From Punctularia strigosozonata HHB-11173 SS5 (Eukaryota; Basidiomycota; Agaricomycetes; Corticiales; Punctulariaceae), in NCBI RefSeq assembly GCF_000264995.1, contig NW_006767447.1, positions 296,714 to 356,554 of the forward strand: 59,841 bases of DNA, given 5' to 3'. The translations under genes were made by a program, and so were the position numbers. Positions within the stretch are counted from its first letter, which is position 1. The number at the start of each line of letters is the position of its first letter. The notes under the pieces are model-generated. The model had not been told where the DNA came from and searched no databases. It saw only the letters and a list, made by a program, of their open reading frames with translations. Shown here piece after piece: positions 22,596 through 34,421 of this stretch.

Positions 22596-24581
22596 ATGTT
22601 GCGACCACTCTTTCGAGCCAAGTCCCGGACGACTGCGACGACACCCCGCAGCGGTCTCCTGTCTCAAACAGCAGCAAGATGGCAATCTCAACCTCGAGGC
22701 CCTTTGCACACAACGTGGACGTCGTCGCCGCCTGCGAGGTCCTTTGGCATCCTGAGTGGAGTAAACGTCCCCCGGATTAATCGAAGAGGCGGCTTCTACC
22801 AACCGGCCAGCGCGACCGTGCTGCCCAGTGCCGATATCGGGATTTCGCAGCTGAGGAGGCCATGTGGGGTGAGAATGTTCCATTCGACAAAGCGAAACGA
22901 GGGGCTGCCTGCGCTCCTGCCAGTGATCTTAGGTGCTCTCAAGGTGCGTGCAACTGCGTCATGGGTCGTTGGCCTGAGCTCAGCCTGAGCTCAAACGCAT
23001 TATAGGCATCAACGGCGCTCGAAACCGCGAGGATGATAGGCAGAGTCGCGCTCACCTTCGCCCCCGTGATACTTTTCAAGAATCACAAGTCGAAGAAAGT
23101 ACTCAGATACGTGGATAATCTCAACAATCCACAGCTGGAGGAGAAGCGGACGACCATCCTCAAACGAATACGAAAGCGTCAAATTCTGTTTCATGCACTT
23201 GTCTTGACTCCCATCGTCTTGTTCTGGGCGGCGATATTCGCTAGCCTGGAGAGAACGTACGTCAGTCCATCCTGATCAATGACAACGTCTAACGATGTGG
23301 TTCTACCCGCAGGCCTCTGACGGGAAGGTAAGCTCGCTTTCGTATGGGCCATTCAAATCACGTTCATCGCATCGCCCTGTAGATGGCGAGTCATTCTCCT
23401 TGCCCCGGAGGAAGAAGATGAGATAGCCAACCAGCTGGCGGGTGCGGGCTGGTTCTCGGCTGTGGGCGAGATACTGTCGGAGAATGGAGCTCCCACCATT
23501 GTACCTCCAAGTGACTGGCGCTACGTCTGGGTCAACCAGATCCTGCGCCAGCTCGAGGGCATCATCCCGGCGATCACCGCCGAGGGCAAGATGCCCCCAC
23601 TATGGCTTGAAAGGGGCGAAAACGACGTGCCGCTTCCGCCCCCGGCAAAGTATCCTCTGAAGCCGCGACCACGAGGCGCAGAATGGCTCAGGAATATGTG
23701 CGAGCTGCTCTCGGGGCAGAAGACTACCCATATTTCGCCGCACACGATACAAGGCCCACCGTACTCTTTGATGCTCGTCGAGAACCCCGACGTCTCGAAT
23801 GCCTTTTCGTACGGGTTCGGTCCGGACGGCGCCGGCGGCATCGTAGTTTACACCGGTTTCCTGGATGAAATTATCGCTAAAACCTCCAATAATGCCGACC
23901 CCCAGCCAGCAAATTCGTCCTGGTGGTCGTCTTTCCTCGGCGGATTTTCATCGGTCGCGGCTCGTCCGCCCCACCCTGTACAAACGCCGCAGCAATCCAC
24001 GGACTTGGCTATTCTCCTCGCGCACGAACTCTCCCACCTGCTGCTCGCCCATCATCTCGAAACCCTCTCCTCCGCCACGGTTGTCGTCCCGGGCTTGCTG
24101 TCCATGCTCGCCGACGTTGTTCGTGTCTTGCTTTTCCCCGTGACCATGGTCTTTGGCCCATTCGTAAATGACGCCGTCGCGCAAATCGGCAAGATGGGCC
24201 ATGCAGATTTGACGAAGTTGACGGAGACTTGTTCTGGGGTGAAACAGGAAATCGAGGCAGACGTTGTCTCCGCAAGGTGATTCATATCATCGCAATCTGT
24301 ACATCTCATTGACGTCAAGTCGACATAGGTTACTTGCGTATGCAGGCTATGATCCCCGTGAAGCGGTGAACTTCTGGCAGAACAGAAGAGGATGCTCCCC
24401 AAATCCACCTGAGAGCGAACAGGCTGAATCTCCAGGCCACCGCAGCTTCCAAGGGAGCCACGGGCATCCCATTGATGAAGTGCGAGTTGAGAAACTTCGG
24501 GAAGAACTTGTCCGATGGCAGACAGAACGCGAGAGAGTGCTCTCGGAGAGAGCAGCAGAGAAACAGGACGATGCCTCTTGA
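22596..24581 (+). CDS. OMA1: Mitochondrial inner-membrane metalloprotease OMA1-like (M48)
   Basis: The ATG at 22596 gives a basic leader (MLRPLFRAKSRTTATTPRSG) that suits mitochondrial import. A hydrophobic segment (LVLTPIVLFWAAIFA) near 23200 is the likely membrane anchor. The catalytic domain holds WVNQILRQLEGIIPAI, NAFSYGFGPDGAGGIVVYTGFLD and the zinc motif LLAHELSHLLLAHH (HExxH near 24023); the third zinc ligand is in QEIEADVVSARLL. The C-terminus ends GHPIDEVRVEKLREELVRWQ with a charged coiled tail. Oma1 cleaves stressed inner-membrane proteins such as Mgm1/OPA1 when the membrane depolarises. Introns lie at about 22943-23006, 23258-23313, 23330-23382 and 24277-24328. It converges on the SDR gene 124 bp away. 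Confidence 0.9.
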
Positions 24582-24705
24582 CTACCTCATATTGATGGGT
24601 CTTGCTTCATTGTATATATTCGCACTTTCTTTCGGTCAACCCACAATGTATATCGTCTGCTAATAACAAACTATCCCCTCTCGATAACGGACTCACGACT
24701 AATCG

Positions 24706-25779
24706 TCAAGCAAGAACAGCTCCGCCATCGACGTTGACAACTTCGCCGGTGACATACGCGCTTCTCTGATGCGAGGGATTAGCCAAGTAAAGCAAAGAAA
24801 TAAATAACTTACCATAAGATAAAGATAGGGCTCGGCTGCCTAAGAAAAGAATGTTTGTTAGCGAACACCCTCCAGTACTGGGTCTACGCTCTGCCGCCTA
24901 CCTCGTCAGCGTCCGCGACATGTTGGACGAGCAGTTTCTGCGTCAGAGTTGAGAGCAACGCCTGGACACTCTCGGCAGGAAGTGCATCCCACAGCTGAAA
25001 CTTCGATGAGCAGAACATTCGTTCGTGTGGTCATACTCATCTGACCTCTGTTTGCACTGCACCAGGGCTCACTGCATTGACCCTGATCGGGGCAAGTTCA
25101 ACAGCTAAGCCCTTGGCGAATCGTTCAGTGGCGCCGGAGACAGCCGCACCGATCGCCATCCCTTTCGACGGCTTGCGGCTCACGCTTCCACATGTGAGGA
25201 TGATTGAAGAGTCCGAGCTCTTCGGCATGCGACTCGGCGCGTATTTTCCAGCGTATATGGGCCCCAGGGTGCGTACGACGAATGTATCTGCGTCATGCAA
25301 GTCCTTGAAGCGATTTATAACCCACTTTTCAACGCATTTCACCGACCTTGGACACCGGTCAAGTCGCCATTTGGATAATTCAACGGGAAGAAGTCCCCTG
25401 CCGTCCAGACTGCCCAGCATGAGCGCGCGACCATGCGAACGAGCGAGAATCCTAACTGAGATGGTTGAACTCGGGCAGGGCCTCGAAGAATGCCTTGACC
25501 GCGCTTTCGCCCCCTTTCACGTCAAGGACCTTTCCCTCCACAGGCCCGCCGACGTCGAGATCGACGAGTCTCTTAACGGCCGCGTCGACTTTGGTCTGGT
25601 TGGAAGACGAAATAATCACCGAAGCACCGGCTGTGAGCGCTAGCTTGGCGACACCAAAACCTGTACAGGCGGGGATGTTCAGCAAACGCGCGCAAACCAA
25701 GGGTGCCAGAGCCATATATACCGATGCCGCTGCTGCCCCCAACGATCACTACACGTTTTCCTCGAAGCTTGTCTGACAT
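24706..25779 (-). CDS. Short-chain dehydrogenase/reductase, atypical active site
   Basis: From the ATG at 25779: MSDKLRGKRVVIVGGSSGIG, a Rossmann TGxxxGIG-type motif whose last Gly is restored by splicing a 105-nt intron. Then FGVAKLALTAGASVIISSSN, EGKVLDVKGGESAVKAFFEAL, HDADTFVVRTLGPIYAGKYA and SSIILTCGSVSRKPSKG. In the active-site position it has AAVSGATERFAKGLAVEL, followed by RVNAVSPGAVQTE and a C-terminal GEVVNVDGGAVLA. Fold and NAD(P) binding are clear. The YxxxK catalytic pair expected about 13 residues after the Ser is missing: no Tyr is present and the segment reads AIGAAVSGATERFAK. This is seen in a subgroup of SDRs in fungi and bacteria, so it may be a non-classical enzyme. Substrate unknown. 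Confidence 0.85.
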
Positions 25780-26012
25780 GTCGAACGTGTGGGTTAGGCG
25801 AAGGTAGCACAATCGATTTCTCTCTTCCATAAGTACCATCCTCAGAGGCGATCATCCACATGGAGAAGGCACCGCAAATACAAATGTGGAGGCCCCGGCT
25901 CCTACTGTACCCACTTCAGAGATACTGATTGGCATCTTGTGTGGATGCTAAGTGGGTATCCTGTGGGTATCTGGTGGGTACTATGTCTCATGGGATTGGC
26001 GTCACGGAGACA
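25780..26012. other. Intergenic spacer
   Basis: 233 bp between the SDR start and the stop of the next leftward gene. It contains a short imperfect GTGGGTATC-type repeat near 25945-25980. No gene was seen. Confidence 0.4.
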
Positions 26013-27827
26013 TCACGCGCTAGACGTGTCTAAGGAGGAGCGATATGTGGGTGGGGGACTCGAGACGCCATGGATTTCCATGACCAGGCGGTCCTGCAAG
26101 AACTGCAATCGAGCTATTTCTGCTCTCAACGCTTCGACCTCGTTTCTGAGCGACGAAGCGGAGGGTTCGGGCTCGGTGTAAGCAGGTTGTGCCAAGGCAG
26201 CGGTGTAGTCGGGAGGAAACGAGATTCTGTCCAGATGTCTCGTTGGCAAGTCCCTGAACTGCGGTAGCGGAGCCGCAGTATTCACCGGCTCAGCCGGGGC
26301 CGCAGTCGCAGTAGAGCGGGAGTGCGTCGCCGGTAGTCTGAGAGGTTGGACTGGTACAAAGATCGGAGATGGAGCACGCCGCGGGGGTGCATCCGTGCTC
26401 GCATCGGAATGGCGGGCTGCCGAAGTGGTAGTCCTGGAGCTTGAAACTTCGCTCGCGCAACCTATTGTCACAGGAAGTTCATCTCCTGAAGCGGTAGGCG
26501 AGGATTGCCCCGCTTCCTGTATGGAACATGCTGCCAGCACTTCGCTGGAGAAGCCTGCTTCAGGTTCAGGTTCATAGGTGATCGTCGCCGAGGTACACAG
26601 GCACAGAGTACATGGTTGTTGTTGTGCATCAATCAATGATTGGATTTCAGACTCCAAAGCACGATAGATGCGTGCGTTCGTTTCGTGCTCCTCCGCGTCG
26701 CGGTCGACGGCTCGTAGATGCTCCGCTACGGCAGACTTCTCCTCAGCCGCGTCTTCATCTGGATTCGCTAATCTTAGCTGTTTTTCGCGCGGGATACGTG
26801 CAGGAGGAGAGGCAGCAGCTAACACCGTGGGTAGTTCTGACGACGAGGCCGGCCTTGACGGGCTAGATGACGACGGCGTAGCACGGTCTTGGGATGGCCG
26901 AGAGGGGGCTCCCGATACCTCTTCCGCGCCACAGTCGTCATGAGCTTGCATACGGATCTTCAGCTGGGCATCGCGACTTGAGGAGGGGCGTGAAGGCAAT
27001 TGCGGCTTTGAGTGCCTACGAACCAAGGAGGAAGGTGTCTGGCGAGGAAGTCCGCGAAAGGACGGGGATGGGTCGGATCCAGCTCGGCGTAAGGGAGACA
27101 ATGGCCGGGAGTTCAAGATACTTGCTCCGACTTCGGGTAGAGGCTGAGGAGGATGCGATATGTTCAAGGTAGCCGGAGCACGCGACCGACCCGGCTGACG
27201 GTCCGCCCACAGGTCGACAGTAGACGGGGCCGCAGGTGCAACGGGATCAGCCGAGTGGGCCGCTACAGCGCGACGTTGAGACATAGTTCTCGATGTAATA
27301 AGCGTGTTCTGGGGTATCGATACACGAGAATTGTCGCTGTCATGTTGATCCAGTCCTGGTCCTGAGGCTCGGGCAGGGCGGACGGGTTTGAGGGGAAAGG
27401 GAGGGGCAAACGGTGTCCTGCGGACAGGTTGCTGGTCACCGGCGTGGTGTTCCTCGGAAGACATCATGACTGAATGCTGGCTCGACGAGCGTAGCGCTCC
27501 TTCGATCTGATTCGGTTGGCCAAACGCCGTTTGTGTATGCGTCTGATCGGTGACCTGCTTTCCGGAGACCAAGTTCCTCACACTGGCGGTTTCCGATGAT
27601 GAGGTCGAAGGGTGAGATTGCTGGCCATCTTGACTGCGTTCGAGGACTGGCTTTGGCGCATGAGGGCGCTGTGAATGGCTCCTAGGTTCGGAAGCGGCGA
27701 GTGCGTTGCTCGTGCTGGTACGTTGCAGACTTGAGGAGCGAGGTGGACGGGGATGAGCTGGTAGAGCGTGAAGGGACATGCTCCCGGTGTTCGGAAGGGT
27801 GAGGTTCCTGGACAACAGATGTGCCAT
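26013..27827 (-). CDS. Long disordered protein with C-terminal coiled coil, unknown
   Basis: A single open frame of about 604 residues from the ATG at 27827 (a second ATG at 27779 is possible; the frame is open to 27875 but only from GTG). Composition is extreme: Ser, Pro, Ala, Arg and Gln dominate with no hydrophobic core, so most of it must be disordered. A possible short helix is AVAEHLRAVDRDAEEHETNARIYRALESEI near the middle, followed by CTLCLC. The C-terminus carries a clear heptad-type coiled coil (LRNEVEALRAEIARLQFLQD) and then PPPTY, a PPxY-like motif that WW-domain proteins such as NEDD4 ligases bind. The open frame without introns, in a genome of split genes, is itself notable. No family recognised. 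Confidence 0.65.
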   Translation of the reverse strand: MAHLLSRNLTLPNTGSMSLHALPAHPRPPRSSSLQRTSTSNALAASEPRSHSQRPHAPKPVLERSQDGQQSHPSTSSSETASVRNLVSGKQVTDQTHTQTAFGQPNQIEGALRSSSQHSVMMSSEEHHAGDQQPVRRTPFAPPFPLKPVRPARASGPGLDQHDSDNSRVSIPQNTLITSRTMSQRRAVAAHSADPVAPAAPSTVDLWADRQPGRSRAPATLNISHPPQPLPEVGASILNSRPLSPLRRAGSDPSPSFRGLPRQTPSSLVRRHSKPQLPSRPSSSRDAQLKIRMQAHDDCGAEEVSGAPSRPSQDRATPSSSSPSRPASSSELPTVLAAASPPARIPREKQLRLANPDEDAAEEKSAVAEHLRAVDRDAEEHETNARIYRALESEIQSLIDAQQQPCTLCLCTSATITYEPEPEAGFSSEVLAACSIQEAGQSSPTASGDELPVTIGCASEVSSSRTTTSAARHSDASTDAPPRRAPSPIFVPVQPLRLPATHSRSTATAAPAEPVNTAAPLPQFRDLPTRHLDRISFPPDYTAALAQPAYTEPEPSASSLRNEVEALRAEIARLQFLQDRLVMEIHGVSSPPPTYRSSLDTSSA

Positions 27828-28637
27828 GCAATGAGTGAAGAGGTTCCGTGTATTGATGCGGGTTGCGGAATTCACCTTGCCTCCATCAAACGTATGCGCG
27901 GCAATTCTGGGAGACGAGGTGATCTGCGAGCTGAAGATAGCTAAGAGCGCTGCGAGAAGGTTAAACGTGAAATGGCTTGGGTGTGGACCAGCGCGAAATC
28001 GACTCGTTAGAGCACACCCTGCCCGACTTATAATATGCCCTGGCTGCGGTCATTTCTTTCATTGAGAACCGGCGTTTGATCGCGATCGAGTGGCTATGGG
28101 AGACTCGAGAACCGCGGGGTTGTCATGTTTCCCCTGAGAAGCTCCGTAGCCAGTCTGTTCATCGACCTTGGCGTCTATAGCAGACTCCGGTATGGGTTTC
28201 GGGTGTATGACTGCCCTGGTTTGCTCGAACTGCAGCTGCAGTGCACAGGACAGTAAAGCGGGCGCGGTTGCTAGATACCGGACGGGGACCGGGTAGATTA
28301 CTTACATCGCCGTGAAAGGCAGTAGGGCGCAACATGTGGGGCGCGAAAATCAGGACAAGGCTTATAGAGTTATATAGGAACCCGGATTGGATGGAAAGGC
28401 CGATGGTAACTGAGCGACGAGCGTCGCACAGCAGGGATCCGTTCAGCGGTGGCGGATATGGCCGCGCGCGAGCTGTGCGGGATCTTTGACTTTCGACTCG
28501 ATGCGGTGACCGAGAGAGAATATCGCGATTGCTGAGCGCACTTATCCGTCCTCATCACCACCCTGCCGCCTCTCTTCAGATCCAGCCTTTCTCTGTACTA
28601 TATTTCCTTCCGTTCCTCTCGTCGCGCTTGCTCGACC
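27828..28637. other. Divergent intergenic region, 810 bp
   Basis: The longest spacer in the housekeeping block, between the divergent disordered-protein and MetRS genes. No ORF with coding character, RNA gene or repeat was recognised; a pyrimidine-rich stretch at 28550-28620 lies just before the MetRS start. Confidence 0.5.
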
Positions 28638-31325
28638 ATGTCAGCCAAAATCCGGACCGCACCCGACGTCCTCCGCTACGTCCCCAACCCCGGCGAAACA
28701 ATGTGCGTGTGAGCTTGCGATCCCCGAACCTTTGGCCTGACTATAATGACTCGGACAGCTTGCCCAAGGAAGGCGAAGAAAACGTCCTGATCACGTCCGC
28801 ACTTCCGTACTGCAACAATGTCCCACATCTCGGTGCGTCTGTGGATCTCCTCCGCGTCCATCGCTCTTCTCATTCGTACTAGGGAATGTCATCGGCAGCA
28901 CGTTAAGCGCCGATGTGTTCGCCCGGTGTGTCAGACTCCGGTGTGGCTCATCACAATCCCATTGAACTTGCGTCTAGTTATAACCGGACCCGCAATCGGC
29001 GAACGCTCTACGTGTGCGGTACGGATGAATACGGTACCGCGACTGAAACGCAAGCGCTGAAGGAGGGCGTCACTCCCCGTCAACTGTGCGATCACTACAC
29101 GGAGATCCATCGCGAAACCTATAAATGGTTCAACCTCGGGTGCGTTCACTATCGAGTCGGCCTTGCATCGACCTGATGCGTTGGATAGTTTCGATTACTT
29201 TGGCCGGACATCGACACCCCAGCATACTGAAATCTGTCAAGAGATTTACCTGAACCTCCGCAAAAACAATTATCTTGAGAAGCAGACAAAAGAACAGACG
29301 TATTGTGAAGGTTGCGAAAAGTGTGTTGTCCCAGTCGTCCGTTCCGATCCAATGTTTAGACCGGATGCCCCAGGTTCCTTGCCGATCGCTTCGTGGAGGG
29401 AATTTGTCCCCATTGTGGTGCCAATGTTCGTAGCACTTCTTCCCTCTGTCTACCAAAATGCCTACTGAAGCTGGTTCAGGACGCTCGAGGCGACCAGTGC
29501 GACTCGTGCACCCGGACACTCGACGCCATAGATCTCATCAAGCCTCGTTGCCTCGTCAACCCCTCCCACAACGTTGTCCACAGGTCGACGGCCCATATGT
29601 ACGTCCGCCTCAACGCGCTCCAACCGACGCTCGAGGAATGGATTAAGAAGAGCTGGAAGACGGGCAAGTGGAGTCTCAACAGCGTGATCAACGCGGAAGG
29701 GGAGCTAGTGGACTCGAGGCTGAAGGGTGGCTTGAGACCCAGTCCGTTGACACGCGATCTGCAGTGGGGTGTACCGGTTCCGGAACAAGGCGCGGAAGAT
29801 GACGGAATGAAGGGAAAAGTGTTCTGTATGTCTTTCTTTTTATCGCCCCCAGTATCCAGCCATGCTCACGGAATCCCCAGATGTTTGGGTACGTCAAACT
29901 TGAGTAGTTGGGCTGCGATCAAGAGCTCAATGAAGTCCCAGTTCGACGCCCCGATCGGATACCCTAGTATCACGGCCAACTATACGCCGGAATGGCGGCA
30001 ATGGTGGTTCAACCAGGATAATGTTCGCCTTTATCAGTTCATGGGCAAAGACAACGTCTACTTCCACACGATCTTCTGGCCGGCCATACAACTCGGAGAT
30101 GGGCGTCCGTGGACGATGCTTCATCACATATCGACAACCGGTACATGCTAAACGAAAATCTCACCGGTTACATTGCTGACGACTGTACCGATATCTTTAA
30201 GAGTATCTCAACTACGAAGGCGGCAAGTTCTCCAAGAGCAAAAACCGGGGCGTCTTTGGTCCTGCGGCCAAGGAGACAGGCGTACCACCCGATGTCTGGC
30301 GGTACTACCTGCTCTCCATTAGGCCAGAAACCGCAGATGCCATGTTCTCCTGGGAGGATTTCGTATGCAATTTCCAGCTTTCGTCAGTTGACACTCTTCC
30401 TGACCCAAGCTTCAGATTGCTGCCAACAATAATATCCTCCTTAACAAGTAAGACATATCATCGCTGTCGTCTTAGACGGAACTTGACCTGTTCCGTACAT
30501 AGCTTTGGCAACTTCGTGAACCGGACGGTCAAGTTCATCACAAGTCAGTATAACGGTGTCCTTCCCGAGTCTCCGGATACCGAGGGCCCTGTGTCGCCCA
30601 ACGACGCCGTAGACGCCGACTTCATCGCGGACGTCAATCGCCTCATCAAGGAGTACATTGACGCCATGGAGTCCGTCAAGCTTCGTCTCGGTCTCCAGAC
30701 GGTCATGCACCTGTCTGCGCGCGGCAACCTGTACTTGCAAGCGTCCGGTCTCGGGAAGGCGCTCATGACCGAGGATCCCGCGCGCTGCGCACAAGTTCTG
30801 TCCCGCGCCGTCAACCTCATCTACACGCTCTCGGCTCTCATCCACCCGTTCATGCCCGTCACGTCCGACTCGATCCTCGCCCAACTCAACGCTCCGCCTC
30901 GTGCCGTACCGGAAGCTTTCTCAATCGACATCCTCGCAGGCCATCAGCTCGGCAAACCCGCTTACCTGTTTACCAAGATCGACGAGAAAATGGCGGACGC
31001 CTGGAGAGCCAAATTCGGTGGATCTCAGCCTAGTGCGGAGCCGAACGCTGATGCCACGCACGTCGCTCCAGCGATGTCGAAGCGGAAAGCGGCAGCCGCA
31101 GCCAAGGCGGCGAAGAAGGCCACAGACGCTACTGCAAACGATGGTCTCAAGAGTGCGGAGGTCCTGGCTTGGGAGCAGAAGGTTGCCGAACAGGGACAAG
31201 TGGTGAGGGAACTTAAGGCGAAGCCGAAGTCCGAGGAGACAGATAAAGAGATAACGGCTGCTGTCGAAGAACTCAAGAAGTTGAAAGGAGAACTTGCTGA
31301 CGCCCTTGCCGCCTCGAAAGCGTGA
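28638..31325 (+). CDS. MES1: Methionyl-tRNA synthetase, cytosolic
   Basis: The ATG at 28638 begins [15 protein letters not shown]. The class-I catalytic core follows: [20 protein letters not shown] (HIGH-type motif PHLG), [16 protein letters not shown], a zinc-binding knuckle of CxxC pairs (YCEGCEKF...GICPHCGA...GDQCDSC), [34 protein letters not shown] and [14 protein letters not shown] (KMSKS loop). The anticodon-binding region has FVNRTVKFI and [17 protein letters not shown]. After an Ala/Lys linker the protein ends with a WHEP-like helical hairpin ([20 protein letters not shown]...[10 protein letters not shown]). It lacks a mitochondrial leader, so it is probably the cytosolic enzyme. About ten introns are needed, several in the first 900 bp. 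Charging Met-tRNA is inferred from the complete motif set. Confidence 0.93.
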
Positions 31326-31410
31326 GTTCCGATATTACAGTACATAGCAGACTAGTCTATAATTGCCGTATGTTCAATGTCTTGCTTAACCATTGCCGCG
31401 TTTTGTGTTG

Positions 31411-34147
31411 TCAACCGGCTGGGCATCCTCCGCACAGGCCGTGGCCACAACCCCAACAGCTCGCCACGCCGACACCTGCCGTTCTCAACAGCAGGCTGAT
31501 GACACTGATGACACCTTCCCCGAGGACAAATCCGCTGGCGACGATGATGAGGCGGATGTCGTGTCCATCCTTGGCGGCACGTCGATGGTAAAGATGTTCG
31601 ACGACCCCACCTAGCAACCTGGCCAAACTGAAGGAAGGGGTGTTAAGGAAGCCAATGGCGAATGCGACGCCAGAAGGGATATATTTGGCGAAATTAGATT
31701 GTTTTCTAACTGCGGCCGCCTTCAATGCGCTCAGGCAAGCAAAAGCAAGTGCGAATGCGACCATGAATGAGCTCGTGTGCGGCGGTAGGGAACCATCTCG
31801 CAGGAGTCGAGCGAGGGATAACCAGACGTGTGCTGTTGGTGCGGGAAATTCTGGCCCAGGAATGGTGTATGCACGCTGGTACATGTTGTACGCGGTTGCA
31901 GTTACGAAGATAGACAGCGCAGAACCCATGAGCTGGCCGTAGAACTGGGCTCGCGGAGACGCTCCGACGAGGTGGCCGGTCTTCAAGTCTTGCATCAGAT
32001 CACCCGCCCTGCAACACGAATCAGTACTAGTCCTGACGCCAGGCCTTATCGCTTGAGTCACTCACTGCTGTGCGCCGGCTTCGGCGACGCCTCCAGCGAT
32101 GATGTTCGCCACGATATTACCGGGCTGAACAACCGCGAAGAGCAACTGACTGATTTTCCCGAGTCCGCTAACAGGATTCAGGTCGGTCTCTCCCAAAGCT
32201 CGTACACTATGGATGGAGGTGAGCGCATGAGTATCGGCACCACGATGTCACGAACCCTAATATACTCAACACGCCGCCTACAATGAACGCAACGAACGTC
32301 GCGTACGGCTTGATACCTTCGTCACCAAAGACAGCCCAGACAACGATGATACCGAGCACTGTGCTGGCAACCAAGCCCCACACCACCCATGAGACGGGCA
32401 CCAAACGGTCTTCCGTTTCGATCTCTTTGTCGTCCAGATCTTCGGTAATGTTGTCTCCAGCAGCGAAGGTGCTGTACATCGGCGAACGGCCGTCAGTATG
32501 CACTGGCCCGCGGGAACCCCCACTGCGCAGGCTACGTATCGCAGACACCTGCTTGCCGGTGTATTCGGCTATTATGGGGGTCAATGAAACCAGAGAGTCT
32601 GCAACCATGATCGCGAGCGATGTCCATAAGATCCATCCTCGCGCGCCATCAGTCATGGATCCAACCGGGCCTGGTGCCCAGCCTTTGTTCTTGGCCAGCG
32701 GCGAAAGTACGCCCCATCCAACGAGCATCCCCTGAGGCTCCTTGATGAGATTCTCGCTCCGAAGCACGTTCCGAAGCTCTCACCAGATTCATGCTGACTG
32801 TTGTGGGAAACCCCATGATGATCCCTTCGATTGATGTCAAAGGCGCTGACCACCAGTATTGAGAAGAAAGGCAAACCTTGGCCGACATATGACAAGCTCG
32901 GAGTTAGCGTCCAAAGCCATTGCTCAGCTAGGTAGCTTCCAAATACGGGAATAGCAAAGATGACGGGAAAGAAATACGCCATGAGCTGCGGACAACTTGT
33001 GAAGCATCATAGAAACATAAGAGACTGAAACGCACTGTCATGAGACTGCTGGCTAGGAAGCTCCAACCGAGGGCGGTCCATCCAGTGTGACGAATCTCCT
33101 CTCCCTCGGCCTCGAGCTCCTCGTTGAAACCAGGCTGGGCGGATGAGGAGGCACCCGAGGATTGAGGTGCGGTGACCGGGACAACCTCTTGGTCTTCAAC
33201 GCCGAGAGCGCTATATCCTTTGCGCACGTTGAGTGGTTCGTTACCGGGGGGAGGTAGGCGGTGAAGAACTGCGATAAGCTGTGCTGTAGCTGTACCCGAA
33301 GGAAAAGCTAGCTGTTCCTTGATGATCTAACAGAAGTGCGCCGCGTAGGAACAACACGAGACTTTCAAGGATCGGTGCCGACTCACAACTTGCTTGCGTA
33401 ACGGAGGAGACAAGAATACACTGTCAGTCAATGCGACTGTCAGCGGTTTCGTGATGAGTACAGACAAGAGCAGGCGTACCCGAAGAATGCAACGGCGCAG
33501 GACCACGCGACAGCCGACATCCAAGATAACACTACGGGCGGAGAACCATCCCTTTCCGGGTCCAATAAACCGAGAGCAGGCAGAATGCCAACAAAACCGG
33601 CTGCAAGAGGCATCTGCAGGGTAGACGTCAGAGAGAGACGCCCCGCATGACGATGAAGATCGGAAGCCTACCGTTCCAGTGGCAACAGCAGTTGTTTGTA
33701 GCACGATGTTCTCCTGGGCCGTTATGCCCGTAGGCAATAGCTTCGAAAGGAGAAAGCCGATAAGGGCCGATTGCAGAGACATCCTGGATGAACATGAATA
33801 TGTGGTGACAGCTGCTCGTAAAGGGTGTTTACATGCTTATCCATCCCGTTTGAAGACCGAACTGTCATCTCCTTAACACAAAAGGAAGGGACCAGTCATT
33901 GTGTAGACGCACGTATAGATTCGTGAAGCATAGCAGGACCCCTATTAGGAGACCAAGGAAGACAGCCGTAAACTAAGAAGGTCGTGAAATCAGATACGTT
34001 GAGATCCGACGTTGTCTTGCGCACCGTAAGCTCTGCCTGGGCAGCCGGTTCCCCAACACTAACCCGTCGGAACTTGCGCAAGTGATGACTAGGTGACTGC
34101 TTATGGCTCTAAACTTGTGAAGTTGGTACCGAACGAACCTGAGCCAT
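31411..34147 (-). CDS. Oligopeptide transporter family (OPT) membrane protein
   Basis: Minus-strand exons give a polytopic membrane protein: AELTVRKTTSDLN-FTAVFLGLLIGVLLCF, TNLYFGLQTGWISMMSLQSA, LIGFLLSKLLPTGITAQENI, VLQTTAVATGTMPLAAGF, LRKQVIIKEQLAFPSGTATA, GWTALGWSFLASSLMT and YFFPVIFAIPVFGSYLA. Further on are GQGIIMGFPTTVSMNLGM, LSPLAKNKGWAPGPVGS, a cytosolic Ser/Asp-rich loop, RALGETDLNPVSGLGKISQL, GDLMQDLKTGHLVGASPRAQ and a C-terminus ending at 31411. Blocks such as GLQTGWISMMS and DLNPVSG are diagnostic for OPT transporters, which import peptides or metal chelates with protons. At least ten introns are needed. The start is uncertain: the ATG at 34147 works only with a very short (30-nt) first intron, and the transposon nest begins 17 bp upstream of it. 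Confidence 0.87.
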
Positions 34148-34163
34148 GTGAGGATTGGCATTA

Positions 34164-34263
34164 GAGCTGATTTGCAGCGGATACATATCAAATTTTCGTT
34201 AGCATCGTGCTCGCTGTACAATGTTTCTCACGCACGCCCTCCATGTCGTGTGCAATTTGAGTG
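34164..34263 (+). repeat. Repeat X, copy 1 left part (transposon terminus)
   Basis: The 100 bp beginning GAGCTGATTTGCAGCGGATA matches 43067-43166 with one mismatch seen (C/G near 34212). The second part of the copy is at 39974-40000. Its first 16 nt equal the terminus of the Harbinger arms, so X is probably an end of a related element or MITE. The flank reads CATTA, giving a TA or TTA next to the terminus. Confidence 0.75.
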
Positions 34264-34390
34264 GTGGGCGCACCGGAGCGGAGGTCACGTGCGGCGGTGC
34301 CGATTCTTGGGCGGCAGAGGTCGCCACGTCGGCTCTTCGCTCTCGCGGCCAGAGTCGACGAAGAGGACTGCCCTCGGGGCTCGCTTTTCG
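34264..34390 (+). repeat. Ngaro split direct repeat A1
   Basis: 127 bp starting GTGGGCGCACCGGAG; identical by eye to A2 at 39588-39714, including length. Confidence 0.92.
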
Positions 34391-34421
34391 CAATTCAACT
34401 ATTTCGTGAATCAGTTCCAAA

